64,000 bases of DNA from contig NZ_LATZ01000020.1 in the NCBI RefSeq assembly GCF_000981385.1, positions 1 through 64,000 on the forward strand, written 5' to 3'. Both the position numbers and the translations under genes were made by a program. The DNA is from Bacillus sp. SA1-12. GTDB taxonomy: Bacteria; Bacillota; Bacilli; Bacillales; Bacillaceae. Of the stretch, positions 1 through 8,612 are shown piece by piece. The notes beneath the pieces were generated by a model. It was not told where the DNA came from, did no database searches, and saw nothing but the letters and a program-made list of their open reading frames with translations. The first letter of the stretch is position 1. Every line of letters starts with the position of its first letter.

Positions 1-168
1 GGTTTAGGTGTTCCTGATAACAAGGCATACGAATGGGGAAACTCAAGAAAGAAATATTGGAGAATCGCCTGTAGTCCAATTCTACACAAAACCCTTGATA
101 ACTCCTATTGGAGTTCCCGTGGGCTTTAAAGTTTATATCAAAGATATGAATTTCTACGTCAAACTTAA
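1..168 (+). pseudogene. Group II intron reverse transcriptase/maturase, C-terminal fragment with in-frame stop
   Basis: Frame 1 reads GLGVPDNKAYEWGNSRKKYW, then RIACSPILHKTLDNSYW and SSRGL. This is the C-terminal DNA-binding end of LtrA-type intron proteins, which typically contain KYWRIA-SPILH-TL-N-YW. TAA at 127-129 interrupts the frame, but the same frame continues as SLYQRYEFLRQT and stops at 166-168, right before domain V, where such proteins normally end. I infer an AAA-to-TAA type nonsense change that removes about 13 residues. Whether the rest of the protein is intact cannot be seen because it lies outside the window. Confidence 0.8.
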
Positions 169-242
169 TTGAACCGCCGTATACCGAACGGTACGTACGG
201 TGGTGTGAGAGGTCGGGGGTTAGTCACCCCCTCCTACTCGAT
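1..242 (+). mobile_element. Group II intron, 3' end (domains V and VI), 5' part outside window
   Basis: The intron RNA 3' end is recognisable. A domain V hairpin at about 171-206 pairs CCGCCGTA-TACC with GGTA-CG-TACGGTGG and leaves the typical two-base CG bulge and a small GAAC-type loop. It is followed by a domain VI-like stem at about 207-238 (GAGAGG and GGGGG paired with CCCCC and TCCTACTC). The end of the intron-encoded reverse transcriptase lies just upstream, as expected when the protein is encoded in domain IV. The exact 3' splice point is inferred (around 240-243). The intron runs on the plus strand, opposite to ytpI, whose last codons it touches. Class was not determined. Confidence 0.88.
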
Positions 243-530
243 TCCCGATTCATTTATTACTTGAGGTAAATAATGTTTGTATGCACGGAATCCTGCCCAG
301 CTGCTTCCAAGGCCAATAAGTAAAAAGATAACCCCAACTATTAACGAAATGCTTGATCGATATAGGAATAGCTGATTCAGGCCAAAGGTTGCAACAAATA
401 TCCCTAATGCAATACTCGATTTTGCAGAAATCCATTGTTTTTCAATCGGCTTTGAGGATCTATAAGCTTTTACCTTAAAGTAAACGTAAAAGGCAAGGGA
501 AATCATAATAATTACAACTAACACCGGCAT
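234..530 (-). CDS. ytpI: YtpI family small membrane protein
   Basis: This 98-residue protein has three hydrophobic segments (about 3-18, 38-55 and 60-80). It carries the IEKQW-SAKSSIALG and YKHYLPQ features I associate with Bacillus YtpI, whose function is unknown. The ATG at 528-530 is preceded by GGAGG eight bases away. It is divergent from nrnA, as in B. subtilis. The last two codons and the stop (234-242) lie at or within the 3' end of the oppositely oriented group II intron, so the native C-terminus may have been altered by the insertion. The family assignment rests on the sequence and on synteny. Confidence 0.85.
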   Translation of the reverse strand: MPVLVVIIMISLAFYVYFKVKAYRSSKPIEKQWISAKSSIALGIFVATFGLNQLFLYRSSISLIVGVIFLLIGLGSSWAGFRAYKHYLPQVINESGIE

Positions 531-700
531 ATCTTAAACCTCCGCTTTAAAATCAATAACGTGTATATGATCGTAACCTATATTATTTTAACATGTCCTC
601 TATCAAAATGTATTCATTTTCTGTTTGCTGATTATTCTTTCTTTTTAAATCTGATTTTTTATGATTTAATAACTTATATCGATGATTAAAGGAGAAAGAA

Positions 701-1645
701 ATGAAACAAAAAATCTTAGAAGAAATACGTCAAAATGAAACGATTATTATCCACCGTCATGTTCGTCCTGATCCTGATGCATATGGTTCACAATGTGGTT
801 TAGCTGAACTATTAAAAGCTTCCTATCCGGATAAAAAAATTCTCGTCGTAGGGGAAAGTGATCCATCCTTGGAGTTTCTATATAAAATGGACCTTGTCGA
901 GGATGACGTTTATCATAAAGCATTGGTTATTGTTTGTGATACAGCCAATCAAGCTCGGGTAAGCGACCAACGTTATAAAAATGGGAAAAAGCTTATTAAA
1001 ATTGATCACCATCCAAATGAAGATAAATACGGGGATCTGCTTTGGGTTGATACGAGTGCGGCAGCAACAAGTGAAATGATTTATGAACTATATTTGGAAG
1101 GCAGGGAACAAGGCCTTGTTCTTCCAAAAAAAGCAGCGCAATTGTTATATGCAGGAATCGTTGGTGATACAGGCCGTTTCCTTTTTCCAAGTACAACTGA
1201 AAAGACTTTCCGTTATGCTAGTGCATTAATTTCCGAAGGAATTGAGTTTGCTCCATTATATAACGAACTGTATAAGACAAAACGGAATGTAGCAAAGCTT
1301 AGCGGTTATGTGCTTCAAAATTTCACGTTAACATCATCAGGAGCAGCATCTATGAATATTTCACAGGCAATATTAGATGAATATGAGGTATCACCTTCAG
1401 AAGCTTCGCAGCTGGTAGGTATACTTGGAAATATTGAGGGTGTTACAGCATGGGTGTTTTTTGTTGAAGAAAAAGATCAAATTAGAGTAAGATTGAGATC
1501 CAAAGACCCAGTAATTAATGGATTAGCAAGAAAATACAACGGGGGAGGACATCCTTTAGCATCTGGTGCTTCAATTTACAGCTGGGATGAAGCTGAAAAC
1601 CTTCTTAAAGATTTAGAAGAGCTTTGTCAGGATGTTAACAGATAA
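701..1645 (+). CDS. nrnA: Bifunctional oligoribonuclease / pAp phosphatase NrnA (DHH-DHHA1 family)
   Basis: NrnA degrades nano-RNAs of two to five nucleotides and dephosphorylates 3'-phosphoadenosine 5'-phosphate in the cytoplasm. The DHH-family metal motifs are all visible: HVRPDPDAYGSQ near residue 20, VIVCDTAN near 75, the signature IDHHPNED near 105 and YAGIVGDTGRF near 150. The C-terminal DHHA1 domain ends with the GGGHPLASGA substrate-binding loop near 285. The length of 314 residues is typical. ATG at 701 has GGAGA nine bases upstream. It is followed by its own terminator, so it is probably monocistronic. It corresponds to ytqI of B. subtilis. Confidence 0.96.
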   Translation: MKQKILEEIRQNETIIIHRHVRPDPDAYGSQCGLAELLKASYPDKKILVVGESDPSLEFLYKMDLVEDDVYHKALVIVCDTANQARVSDQRYKNGKKLIKIDHHPNEDKYGDLLWVDTSAAATSEMIYELYLEGREQGLVLPKKAAQLLYAGIVGDTGRFLFPSTTEKTFRYASALISEGIEFAPLYNELYKTKRNVAKLSGYVLQNFTLTSSGAASMNISQAILDEYEVSPSEASQLVGILGNIEGVTAWVFFVEEKDQIRVRLRSKDPVINGLARKYNGGGHPLASGASIYSWDEAENLLKDLEELCQDVNR

Positions 1646-1659
1646 GGAAGGGGTATGTA

Positions 1660-1702
1660 TTGGTTCGGAATTCGTCATGACGGTTCCGAACCTTTTCTTT
1701 TA
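1660..1702 (+). terminator. Intrinsic terminator after nrnA
   Basis: GGTTCGGAA and TTCCGAACC form a nine-pair stem around a TTCGTCATGACGG-type loop, followed by TTTTCTTTT. The position directly after the nrnA stop fits transcription termination. Confidence 0.88.
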
Positions 1703-1795
1703 ATAAGTTATAAGGAGAAAATGTGAGAGTTATATAAGTATTATTAAAAGAAGCAGATGGGGAGACGGTAGCATAAGAGGTTATGGTAACGCTTA

Positions 1796-1981
1796 CTAGT
1801 CTTTGTTTGGAATAAACCAAAATCCAATATCCGTTGCATCCTCGTAAACATCAAGCTTCAATATTTGAATTTCCTTTTTTATGAGATTTGCGATCTCAGG
1901 TGATTCAACATATGCTGAGAATCCATTTTTAATATACTCAAGCTTTTCCTGTACAAACTTTTTTGAGTTAATAATATACAA
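1796..1981 (-). CDS. Small conserved-type protein of unknown function (possible YtzJ equivalent)
   Basis: I chose TTG at 1979-1981 because GGAGGGG stands seven bases upstream on the minus strand. The resulting 61-residue protein begins MYIINSKKFVQEKLEYIKNG and ends TDIGFWFIPNKD. A longer frame starts at ATG 2054-2056 (86 residues) but has no ribosome-binding site. The protein is soluble, lysine-rich and probably helical with an aromatic tail. It sits between nrnA and ytrHI, where B. subtilis has a small uncharacterised gene I recall as ytzJ; this identification is by position only. No function is proposed. Confidence 0.55.
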   Translation of the reverse strand: MYIINSKKFVQEKLEYIKNGFSAYVESPEIANLIKKEIQILKLDVYEDATDIGFWFIPNKD

Positions 1982-2056
1982 TTTAATCCCCTCCAATTTG
2001 ATTTTTAAATAGGAAGTCACCCTTTCTTCATTTGACAAGTCTGACCTTTTTTGCAT

Positions 2057-2538
2057 AAAAAGGCAGCGTTAGTTGGAATGTTAACCAAAGAAGGTTTTAG
2101 CTAGTCAATAAGGAGTCCATTTTTCAATAAAACAAATAACGGTAAACATGGCTTAAGGCAGTTGAATTTGGACGAGGTTCCGTTTGTATAATCATGAAGT
2201 TGGAATGAACAAGCATTTTACTCATGAGGTGAGTATAATGAGGTGGATGATGCAGAGTTGATTTGAATGTTAAAAAGTTATTTACTTGTTTTTCCTATTT
2301 TTATTTTATCGAAAATAACCTGAAAATGCGATTAATTTTTGCTCCAAGATTATAAAAAATTCAAATTTTCTGATGAATTTGCCTCTTCGCTTCAATTTGT
2401 TCGCGTATTTAAGCAGCCGGACAGGAAACCTCCCCGGTGCAGTGCACCAGCGGCAGGCTCCCTTTTAGCTTACTTTTCTAAGGCGGAGTCTCATTTATCC
2501 ATTCTATTCAATGCAGATATACCAATTAAACAAAGTCT
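2057..2538. other. Intergenic stretch with a GC-rich island; no gene supported
   Basis: There is no ORF with a convincing ribosome-binding site. The one open frame here (2339-2551, plus strand) lacks a start signal and overlaps the 3' end of ytrI. The stretch is AT-rich except for about 2412-2460, which is roughly 70% G+C and contains the near-palindrome GGTGCAGTGCACC. I do not recognise that island. Confidence 0.5.
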
Positions 2539-3042
2539 TTATTTCAAATAGGATATTTCCACCTCAATATAAATCGTTGTAGATAGAAAAAAATGGGTAA
2601 CTTTAAGTTTATAATTCTTATCATCTATTGACAGTGTTCTGTTCTCGATCGTTCGTTTTATTAACTTATGGTTGGAGATAACGCCCTCAAGCTCCTTTGC
2701 AATTAAATCCAATAAATCATCCTCAATTATTCGCTCAATATTTTCAATTTGGAACTTTTGAAAATGATATTTCTCACCATTTGTTAAATCAATTTCTATA
2801 TCCTGAACAGTAACCTTTTTTTGAGCTTCTTTATTTAGTTTTGTGAATTCTTCCTGGTAAATCTCTACACTTTTTTTAAGGTCATTAATTACTACTTGTT
2901 GTTCTGTAATTTTGGTGCTATGCTTTTCTTGAATCACGCCAAACATAAATAAAAACACACACCAGCTGATAACGGCTCCAATCGCTGCTCCTGCAAAGAA
3001 ACGCTGCCATGATGGTTGTTGATAATGTTGCGGGATTCTCAT
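2539..3042 (-). CDS. ytrI: Sporulation membrane protein YtrI
   Basis: The ATG at 3040-3042 has TCAGGAG eight bases upstream and overlaps the ytrH stop as ATGA, so I prefer it to the longer upstream frame (to 3066). The 167-residue protein starts MRIPQHYQQPSWQRFFAG and has one transmembrane helix (about 14-38). A coiled-coil-like stretch (about 45-80) and an extracytoplasmic C-terminal domain follow. B. subtilis YtrI is a mother-cell (sigma-E) membrane protein needed for efficient sporulation; its molecular role is unknown. It is translationally coupled to ytrH. Confidence 0.88.
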   Translation of the reverse strand: MRIPQHYQQPSWQRFFAGAAIGAVISWCVFLFMFGVIQEKHSTKITEQQVVINDLKKSVEIYQEEFTKLNKEAQKKVTVQDIEIDLTNGEKYHFQKFQIENIERIIEDDLLDLIAKELEGVISNHKLIKRTIENRTLSIDDKNYKLKVTHFFLSTTIYIEVEISYLK

Positions 3043-3374
3043 GATAAATGCTCCTGAGTTAACCAAGTAATAATAAGCAATCCAGTTTGAGCTCCGCCCA
3101 TTCCGGAAATAATTAGTAAAACTTGTTTGATGATATCTCTCGTTTCCCCTTCGAATATTCCTCGTTCAAAGCTGTAAAACGCATCAAATGTTCCGCCAAT
3201 TGCGGCAACAAGCGCCCATATCTTTAAGCGATTTGCAAATATAAACATTTTCGTTAAAGGCGGCTCACCAGCTATAAATGCTCCAATAGCACCTATGAGT
3301 GTCCCGCCCAAAATAACACCAAGTGCAATAAAATAGCTATGGATAAAAGCCGGAACAAAGGCTTCATTTTCCAT
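3039..3374 (-). CDS. ytrH: Sporulation membrane protein YtrH
   Basis: This 111-residue protein is almost entirely hydrophobic, with about three membrane segments (12-34, 50-68 and 83-103) and glycine-rich helices (ALGVILGGTLIGAIGAF, IISGMGGAQTG). These match the YtrH family. In B. subtilis it is expressed in the mother cell and is required for efficient sporulation together with YtrI. AGGAGG lies seven bases before the ATG. It is the first gene of a two-gene operon divergent from dnaE. I could not settle on a sigma-E promoter by eye. Confidence 0.9.
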   Translation of the reverse strand: MENEAFVPAFIHSYFIALGVILGGTLIGAIGAFIAGEPPLTKMFIFANRLKIWALVAAIGGTFDAFYSFERGIFEGETRDIIKQVLLIISGMGGAQTGLLIITWLTQEHLS

Positions 3375-3722
3375 TCCATCATCCTCCTATTTTTATCCCA
3401 AGCTTAACGAGCAGTAATATCCCTTATTCAAATGATATGAAAAGCATATCTACATTGGTGGGGATTTAAGCCCCTAAAGAGCTGATAAGTCTTAGAACAA
3501 CTTTCAGTGGGGATAAGCCCTCCCACAGAAGGAAGTCTCACTTAATATATATGGACGACCTTTAGGAAGTATGTTCTATTTAGACGTATATAAAAAATCG
3601 TTTTGTAGACAATCACAACCATGTACGAACTATTTGTCTCAATAAAAAACTAAGAATATAATGGAGGATATAGTTAACGATGCCCTATAAAGATCAAATG
3701 TTTTAAGAAAGGAGGGATTTTT
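3375..3722. other. ytrH-dnaE divergent intergenic region with a family-3 repeat
   Basis: The region holds the start signals of both divergent genes, and a repeat-like block occupies about 3455-3556. AAGGAGGGA at about 3709-3717 is the dnaE ribosome-binding site. No gene is visible. Confidence 0.6.
3455..3556 (+). repeat. Dispersed repeat, family 3, copy 1
   Basis: It contains GGGGATTTAAGCCCCTAAAG, then GCTGATAAGTCTTAGAACAA and GGAAGTCTCACTTAATAT. The same segments recur in inverse orientation at 16545-16640 and in pieces at 26250-26460. Similarity was judged by eye. The function is unknown. Confidence 0.6.
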
Positions 3723-6700
3723 TTGCCTTTCGTTCATCTTCAAGTTAAAAGTGCATATAGTCTCTTAACAAGTGCAGCAAAGCTGGACAGGCTGGTAGAA
3801 AAAGCAAAATCACTTAATTTTAAAGCTCTTGCTTTAACTGATGACCATGTTATGTACGGAGCGATTGCATTTTATAAAATATGTAAGCAACATGATATTA
3901 AGCCAATAATTGGATTAACCATAGAAGTGATCAATGAACAGGATGACAAAGCAGCGGCTCCGCTTGTCTTGCTTGCTGAAAATAATATTGGCTATCAAAA
4001 TTTAATCAAGATCAGCAGTGCTCTGCAAACAAAAGCGCCGGATGGGCTGCCTGAAAGATGGTTGAAGAGTTATAGCCAAGGTTTAATTGCTATCACCCCC
4101 GGTCCAGGTGGGGAAATTGAACAAATGCTAATGGATGGTAATCGTGTAAAAGCCAAAGAGCGTTCTGTGAAATATCAATCCATTTTTGGACGAGAATCTT
4201 TTTATTTCGGCATTCAAAATCACTTCTTACATCAGGATCAGCTGCTTATGGAAGAAATCATCTTATTGAGTGAAGAAACAAATATTCCTATTGTAGCAAC
4301 AAACAATGTTTCTTACATAGAGAAAGAAGACTTTTTTGCTCAAAAGTGTTTAGAAGCTATAAAAAATGGTGAGAAGCTCTCAGATGAGCATGCAGATTTG
4401 GAAACATCAAATGAATATTATTTGAAATCACCGCAGGAAATGGTCTCGCTTTTTGGTGATATTCCTGAAGCGCTGGAGAATTCATTAGCTATAGCCAATC
4501 GGTGCCATGTTAACCTGGAACTAGGGGTAACGCATTTGCCTAAATTCCCTACGCCCAATCAGGAAAGTGCGGATGATTATCTCGAATTGCTCTGCCGAAA
4601 AGCATTGCCAGAACGGATTGAGAAAATAAATAAGGTTTATCTAGAGAGGCTTGATTATGAATTAAATGTCATCAAACGGATGAATTTTAGTGATTACTTT
4701 CTCATTGTATGGGACTTTATGAAATATGCCCATGAAAATGGTATTCTTACTGGTCCCGGCAGAGGTTCTGCGGCAGGCTCACTTGTATCTTATGTCTTAA
4801 AAATAACGGATGTTGATCCAATTCAGCATCACCTATTGTTTGAACGTTTTTTAAATCCTGAGCGAATTTCGATGCCTGATATAGATATTGACTTCCCAGA
4901 TACAAGAAGAGACGAGGTTATTAACTATGTCGCGAAGAAATACGGTAAAATTCATGTCGCACAAATCATCACATTTGGTACATTGGCAGCAAAGGCGGCA
5001 ATCCGTGATGTCGGGAGAGTCATGGGTGCATCGACAAAAGAAATGGACTTTTTATCAAGACAAATTTCATCTCGTCCTGGAGTCAGCCTTTCAAAGGCCA
5101 TATCAGAGTCTAAAGGCTTGCAAAAAGCAATACAAGAAAACAATTTATATAAAAGAATAATTGATACAGCATTAAAAATCGAAGGCCTTCCAAGGCACGC
5201 TTCAACTCACGCTGCAGGTGTTGTATTAAGCGATCAGCCTCTTACAAACATTGTCCCCATCCAAAACGGGACACAGGATGTATATCTAACCCAGTTTACA
5301 ATGGATTTTTTAGAGGATTTAGGGTTATTAAAAATGGATTTTTTAGGACTAAGAAATCTATCATTGATAGAAAATATAACAAAATTAATTCGGCGTGAAG
5401 AAGGAGTTTCAGTTAACTTAACGAACATATCTTATCAAGATGAAAAAACATTTGCCCTTCTTTCAAGCGGGGATACTACTGGAATTTTCCAACTAGAATC
5501 TGAAGGAATGAGAAGTGTATTAAAGCGTTTAAAACCAACAGGCCTGGAAGATATTGTTGCGGTAAATGCCTTATATCGTCCCGGTCCCATGGAAAATATC
5601 CCTCTTTATATTGAAAGAAAGCATAACAAAAAACCAGTTCAATATTTGCACCCTAAACTTGAACCTATTTTACAGTCCACATATGGAGTCATTGTCTATC
5701 AAGAACAAATTATGGAAATTGCCTCAACAATTGCTGGCTTTTCTTTAGGTGAAGCTGATTTGTTAAGACGTGCAGTAGGTAAGAAAAAGAAGGAAGTCCT
5801 TGATGAGGAACGGGAGCATTTTGTAAAAGGCTGTATTGCAAATGGTTATGATCAAGAAGTAGCTGTAAAAACATATGATTTGATCGTAAAATTTGCTAAT
5901 TACGGTTTTAATCGAAGCCATGCAGTTGCCTACAGTATGATTGCCTATCAGCTAGCTTTCCTGAAAGCAAATTATCCGCTATATTTTACAACGGCTTTAT
6001 TAACAAGTGTAATTGGTAATGATGATAAAGTATCACAGTATATTCGAGAAGCCCAGCAAAAAGGTGTGACGATCTTACCTCCTTCCGTTAATAAAAGCGC
6101 ATACCCTTTTTTAGTTGAAAATGGTATGGTGCGCTATAGTTTAATGGCCATAAAAAATGTTGGGATTACCGCGATTAAGGAAATTTTCCATGGCCGGCAA
6201 AAGAAACCCTTCAATGACTTGTTTGACTTTTGCATTAGAGTATCAATGAAGATTGTAAATCGTCGTACAATCGAACAGTTAATCTTTTCAGGTGCAATGG
6301 ATGATTTTGGGGTAGACCGTGCAACCTTGCTTGCCAGCTTAGATGTTGCCGTAGAGCATGCAGAACTGTTAAAACCCGCTGATGATCAGCAATTTGACTT
6401 ATTTAATGAAGAGGAATTTACGCTAAAGCCTAAATATATCCAGGTTGAACCATTTAAAATTGAGGAAAAATTAAAGTTTGAAAAAGAGTCGCTCGGCTTT
6501 TATTTTTCAAGTCATCCAGCAGAATTGCATCGAAACCAATTTCAGCTAGCTGGTGCAGTCCTAATAGAAGAAGTACAGGAAAAATTAAATAAACGAGCTT
6601 CGATTGGAGTTATGGTCTCAAGTATCCGAACCATTCGCACCAAAAAAGGCGAGGTAATGGCATTTTTAAAGGTTGGTGATGAGACTGGAGAGATTGATGC

Positions 6701-7085
6701 AGTCATGTTCCCGCAAATATATTCAAAATTTAGCGAAAGAATGTCATCTAGTAATATTTTCCTCTTGGAGGGAAAAACAGAACACCGTCAAGATAAAATC
6801 CAGTTTATTATTCAACGGGTGATATTACCAAAGGAACTGCCTAGTCAAAGCGGGAATGGCAAGCTTTTTATAAAAATCGATCAGCAATCCATGGAAACAA
6901 ATAGGCTCTTAATCGTAAAAAAACTTCTTAAAAATTACCATGGAGATACACCCGTTTTTCTTTATTATGAAGCAGATAAACGTACGGTACAGCTTGATAA
7001 AGAGTATTTTATTTCTCCAACAGAAAAATGCTTAATCGAATTAATAAAATTACTGGGGAAAAATAATGTAGTGTTACGAAAATAA
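3723..7085 (+). CDS. dnaE: DNA polymerase III alpha subunit DnaE
   Basis: DnaE is the error-prone C-family polymerase that extends RNA primers at the fork before hand-off to PolC in Firmicutes. The N-terminal PHP domain begins FVHLQVKSAYSLLTSA (residues 3-18). The palm carries GPGRGSAAGS near 347 and the catalytic aspartates of PDIDIDFPD near 384. A helix-hairpin-helix region follows, then a C-terminal OB fold near 960 (GVMVSSIRTIRTKKG). There is no inserted proofreading exonuclease, which separates it from PolC. The length of 1120 is typical. The start is TTG at 3723, with AAGGAGGGA seven bases upstream. Confidence 0.97.
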   Translation: MPFVHLQVKSAYSLLTSAAKLDRLVEKAKSLNFKALALTDDHVMYGAIAFYKICKQHDIKPIIGLTIEVINEQDDKAAAPLVLLAENNIGYQNLIKISSALQTKAPDGLPERWLKSYSQGLIAITPGPGGEIEQMLMDGNRVKAKERSVKYQSIFGRESFYFGIQNHFLHQDQLLMEEIILLSEETNIPIVATNNVSYIEKEDFFAQKCLEAIKNGEKLSDEHADLETSNEYYLKSPQEMVSLFGDIPEALENSLAIANRCHVNLELGVTHLPKFPTPNQESADDYLELLCRKALPERIEKINKVYLERLDYELNVIKRMNFSDYFLIVWDFMKYAHENGILTGPGRGSAAGSLVSYVLKITDVDPIQHHLLFERFLNPERISMPDIDIDFPDTRRDEVINYVAKKYGKIHVAQIITFGTLAAKAAIRDVGRVMGASTKEMDFLSRQISSRPGVSLSKAISESKGLQKAIQENNLYKRIIDTALKIEGLPRHASTHAAGVVLSDQPLTNIVPIQNGTQDVYLTQFTMDFLEDLGLLKMDFLGLRNLSLIENITKLIRREEGVSVNLTNISYQDEKTFALLSSGDTTGIFQLESEGMRSVLKRLKPTGLEDIVAVNALYRPGPMENIPLYIERKHNKKPVQYLHPKLEPILQSTYGVIVYQEQIMEIASTIAGFSLGEADLLRRAVGKKKKEVLDEEREHFVKGCIANGYDQEVAVKTYDLIVKFANYGFNRSHAVAYSMIAYQLAFLKANYPLYFTTALLTSVIGNDDKVSQYIREAQQKGVTILPPSVNKSAYPFLVENGMVRYSLMAIKNVGITAIKEIFHGRQKKPFNDLFDFCIRVSMKIVNRRTIEQLIFSGAMDDFGVDRATLLASLDVAVEHAELLKPADDQQFDLFNEEEFTLKPKYIQVEPFKIEEKLKFEKESLGFYFSSHPAELHRNQFQLAGAVLIEEVQEKLNKRASIGVMVSSIRTIRTKKGEVMAFLKVGDETGEIDAVMFPQIYSKFSERMSSSNIFLLEGKTEHRQDKIQFIIQRVILPKELPSQSGNGKLFIKIDQQSMETNRLLIVKKLLKNYHGDTPVFLYYEADKRTVQLDKEYFISPTEKCLIELIKLLGKNNVVLRK

Positions 7086-7240
7086 TATTATTATTATGAA
7101 TTGATCATCATTTTAATCATTTAGAATGCTTCTCACAAAAAGGGAATTCGCATATTTTCTAAACCTATTTTCATGGAAATAGAGGGACAGCAAGCTTTGA
7201 TGATTTAAGTCCTTTATAAACGAATGGATGTAAAACCTTC

Positions 7241-7268
7241 TTTACAAACAAATGAATTATGTTATCAT
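7241..7268 (+). promoter_or_regulatory. Probable sigma-A promoter of ytsJ
   Basis: TTTACA at 7241-7246 and TATCAT at 7263-7268 are separated by 16 bases. The predicted start of about 7275 lies just before the palindrome at 7282-7298. Confidence 0.6.
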
Positions 7269-7281
7269 TTAATAGGATTAT

Positions 7282-7298
7282 AGGTGGTCAGACCACTT
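7282..7298 (+). promoter_or_regulatory. GntR/FadR-type operator upstream of ytsJ
   Basis: AGGTGGTCAGACCACTT is a near-perfect 17-base palindrome whose core TGGTCAGACCA fits the TNGTNNNACNA pattern bound by FCD-class GntR regulators (for example TGGTCGGACCA for E. coli FadR). It lies immediately downstream of the likely transcription start, where a bound repressor would block initiation. The likely ligand protein is the GntR regulator encoded two genes downstream (8613-9254); this link is inference. Confidence 0.7.
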
Positions 7299-7380
7299 GT
7301 GAGATAGGATAAAATAACGAGAAGTTCTTGAACGACGGTCTTTTTTTGAAACTTTACAAGGTACAAAGGGGATGTTCATA

Positions 7381-8610
7381 TTGTCATTGAGAGAAGACTC
7401 ATTACATATTCACCGTATAAATAAGGGAAAGCTTGAATCAAAGTCTAAAATTCCTGTTAGAAATGCACATGACTTAAGTCTTGCCTATTCACCAGGAGTC
7501 GCAGAGCCTTGTAAAGAAATTTATGATGATAAAAATAAAGTATATGACTATACCATGAAGGGTAACATGGTGGCGGTTGTATCCGATGGAACAGCAGTGC
7601 TGGGGCTCGGAAATATCGGACCTGAGGCTGCTATGCCTGTTATGGAAGGAAAAGCCGTATTATTTAAAAGCTTTGCAGGGGTAGATGCTTTTCCAATTTG
7701 TTTAAATACAACAGATGTTGATGAAATCGTTAATACGGTAAAACTTCTTGAGCCTACCTTTGGCGGGGTAAACCTGGAAGATATTGCTGCACCAAACTGC
7801 TTTGTAATTGAAGAAAGATTAAAAAAGGAAACAAATATTCCAATTTTCCATGATGATCAACATGGAACCGCGATCGTAACCGTAGCAGCTCTCGTAAATG
7901 CCTTAAAATTAGTTGGGAAAAATTTGTCAAATATACGAGTTGTTGCTAATGGCGCAGGGGCTGCTGGGATTGCGATTATTAAGCTCCTATATACTTATGG
8001 GGTCAGAGATATTATTATGTGTGATTCAAAAGGGGCTATTTATGAGAATCGTCCTACAGGGATGAATGAAGTAAAAGCACAAGTGGCAAAATTTACGAAC
8101 CGAGATCAAATTGCCGGCTCTCTTGCTGATGTAATAAAAGATGCCGATGTCTTTATCGGAGTATCTGTCGAAGGTGCGTTAACAAAAGAAATGGTTCAGT
8201 CAATGAGCGATCAGCCTATTATATTTGCAATGGCAAACCCTGTTCCAGAAATTATGCCGGAGGATGCAAAAGCAGCTGGAGCCATGGTCATTGGTACAGG
8301 ACGTTCTGATTTTCCAAACCAGGTTAACAATGTCTTGGCATTCCCTGGGATATTCAGAGGTGCTTTAGATGTTCGTGCTACCCATATCAATGAGAAAATG
8401 AAAATAGCAGCAGTTGAAGCCATCGCCTCACTTGTAACTGATAATGAATTAAGGCCAGAGTATGTTATTCCTGCTCCTTTTGATCCTCGCGTTGCACCTG
8501 CAGTAGCTTCTGCCGTGGCAAAAACCGCGATGGAAACAGGTGTAGCGAGAATAAAAGTAGATCCAGAGGAAGTTGCTGAAAAAACGAGAAGGCTAGCGAT
8601 TATAGAGTAG
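7381..8610 (+). CDS. ytsJ: NADP-dependent malic enzyme YtsJ
   Basis: It decarboxylates malate to pyruvate with NADP reduction, linking TCA intermediates to pyruvate and NADPH balance. The protein (409 residues from the chosen start) carries LAYSPGVAEPC near 33, MKGNMVAVVSDGT near 61, HDDQHGTAIVT near 157 and the Rossmann loop NGAGAAGIAI near 190. It closely resembles B. subtilis YtsJ. I start it at TTG 7381: the in-frame ATG at 7372 directly abuts GGGG and has no spacing, while TTG lies nine bases from it. It heads a cluster with the regulator and accDA. Confidence 0.95.
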   Translation: MSLREDSLHIHRINKGKLESKSKIPVRNAHDLSLAYSPGVAEPCKEIYDDKNKVYDYTMKGNMVAVVSDGTAVLGLGNIGPEAAMPVMEGKAVLFKSFAGVDAFPICLNTTDVDEIVNTVKLLEPTFGGVNLEDIAAPNCFVIEERLKKETNIPIFHDDQHGTAIVTVAALVNALKLVGKNLSNIRVVANGAGAAGIAIIKLLYTYGVRDIIMCDSKGAIYENRPTGMNEVKAQVAKFTNRDQIAGSLADVIKDADVFIGVSVEGALTKEMVQSMSDQPIIFAMANPVPEIMPEDAKAAGAMVIGTGRSDFPNQVNNVLAFPGIFRGALDVRATHINEKMKIAAVEAIASLVTDNELRPEYVIPAPFDPRVAPAVASAVAKTAMETGVARIKVDPEEVAEKTRRLAIIE

Positions 8611-8612
8611 AA

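Noticed and set aside
127..129. Frameshift as the cause of the intron protein truncation
   Set aside because: The homologous C-terminal residues continue in the same frame after the TAA, so a point nonsense change fits better than an indel.
2339..2551. 70-codon plus-strand frame downstream of ytrI
   Set aside because: It has no ribosome-binding site, overlaps ytrI on the other strand, and is composed partly of the GC-rich island.
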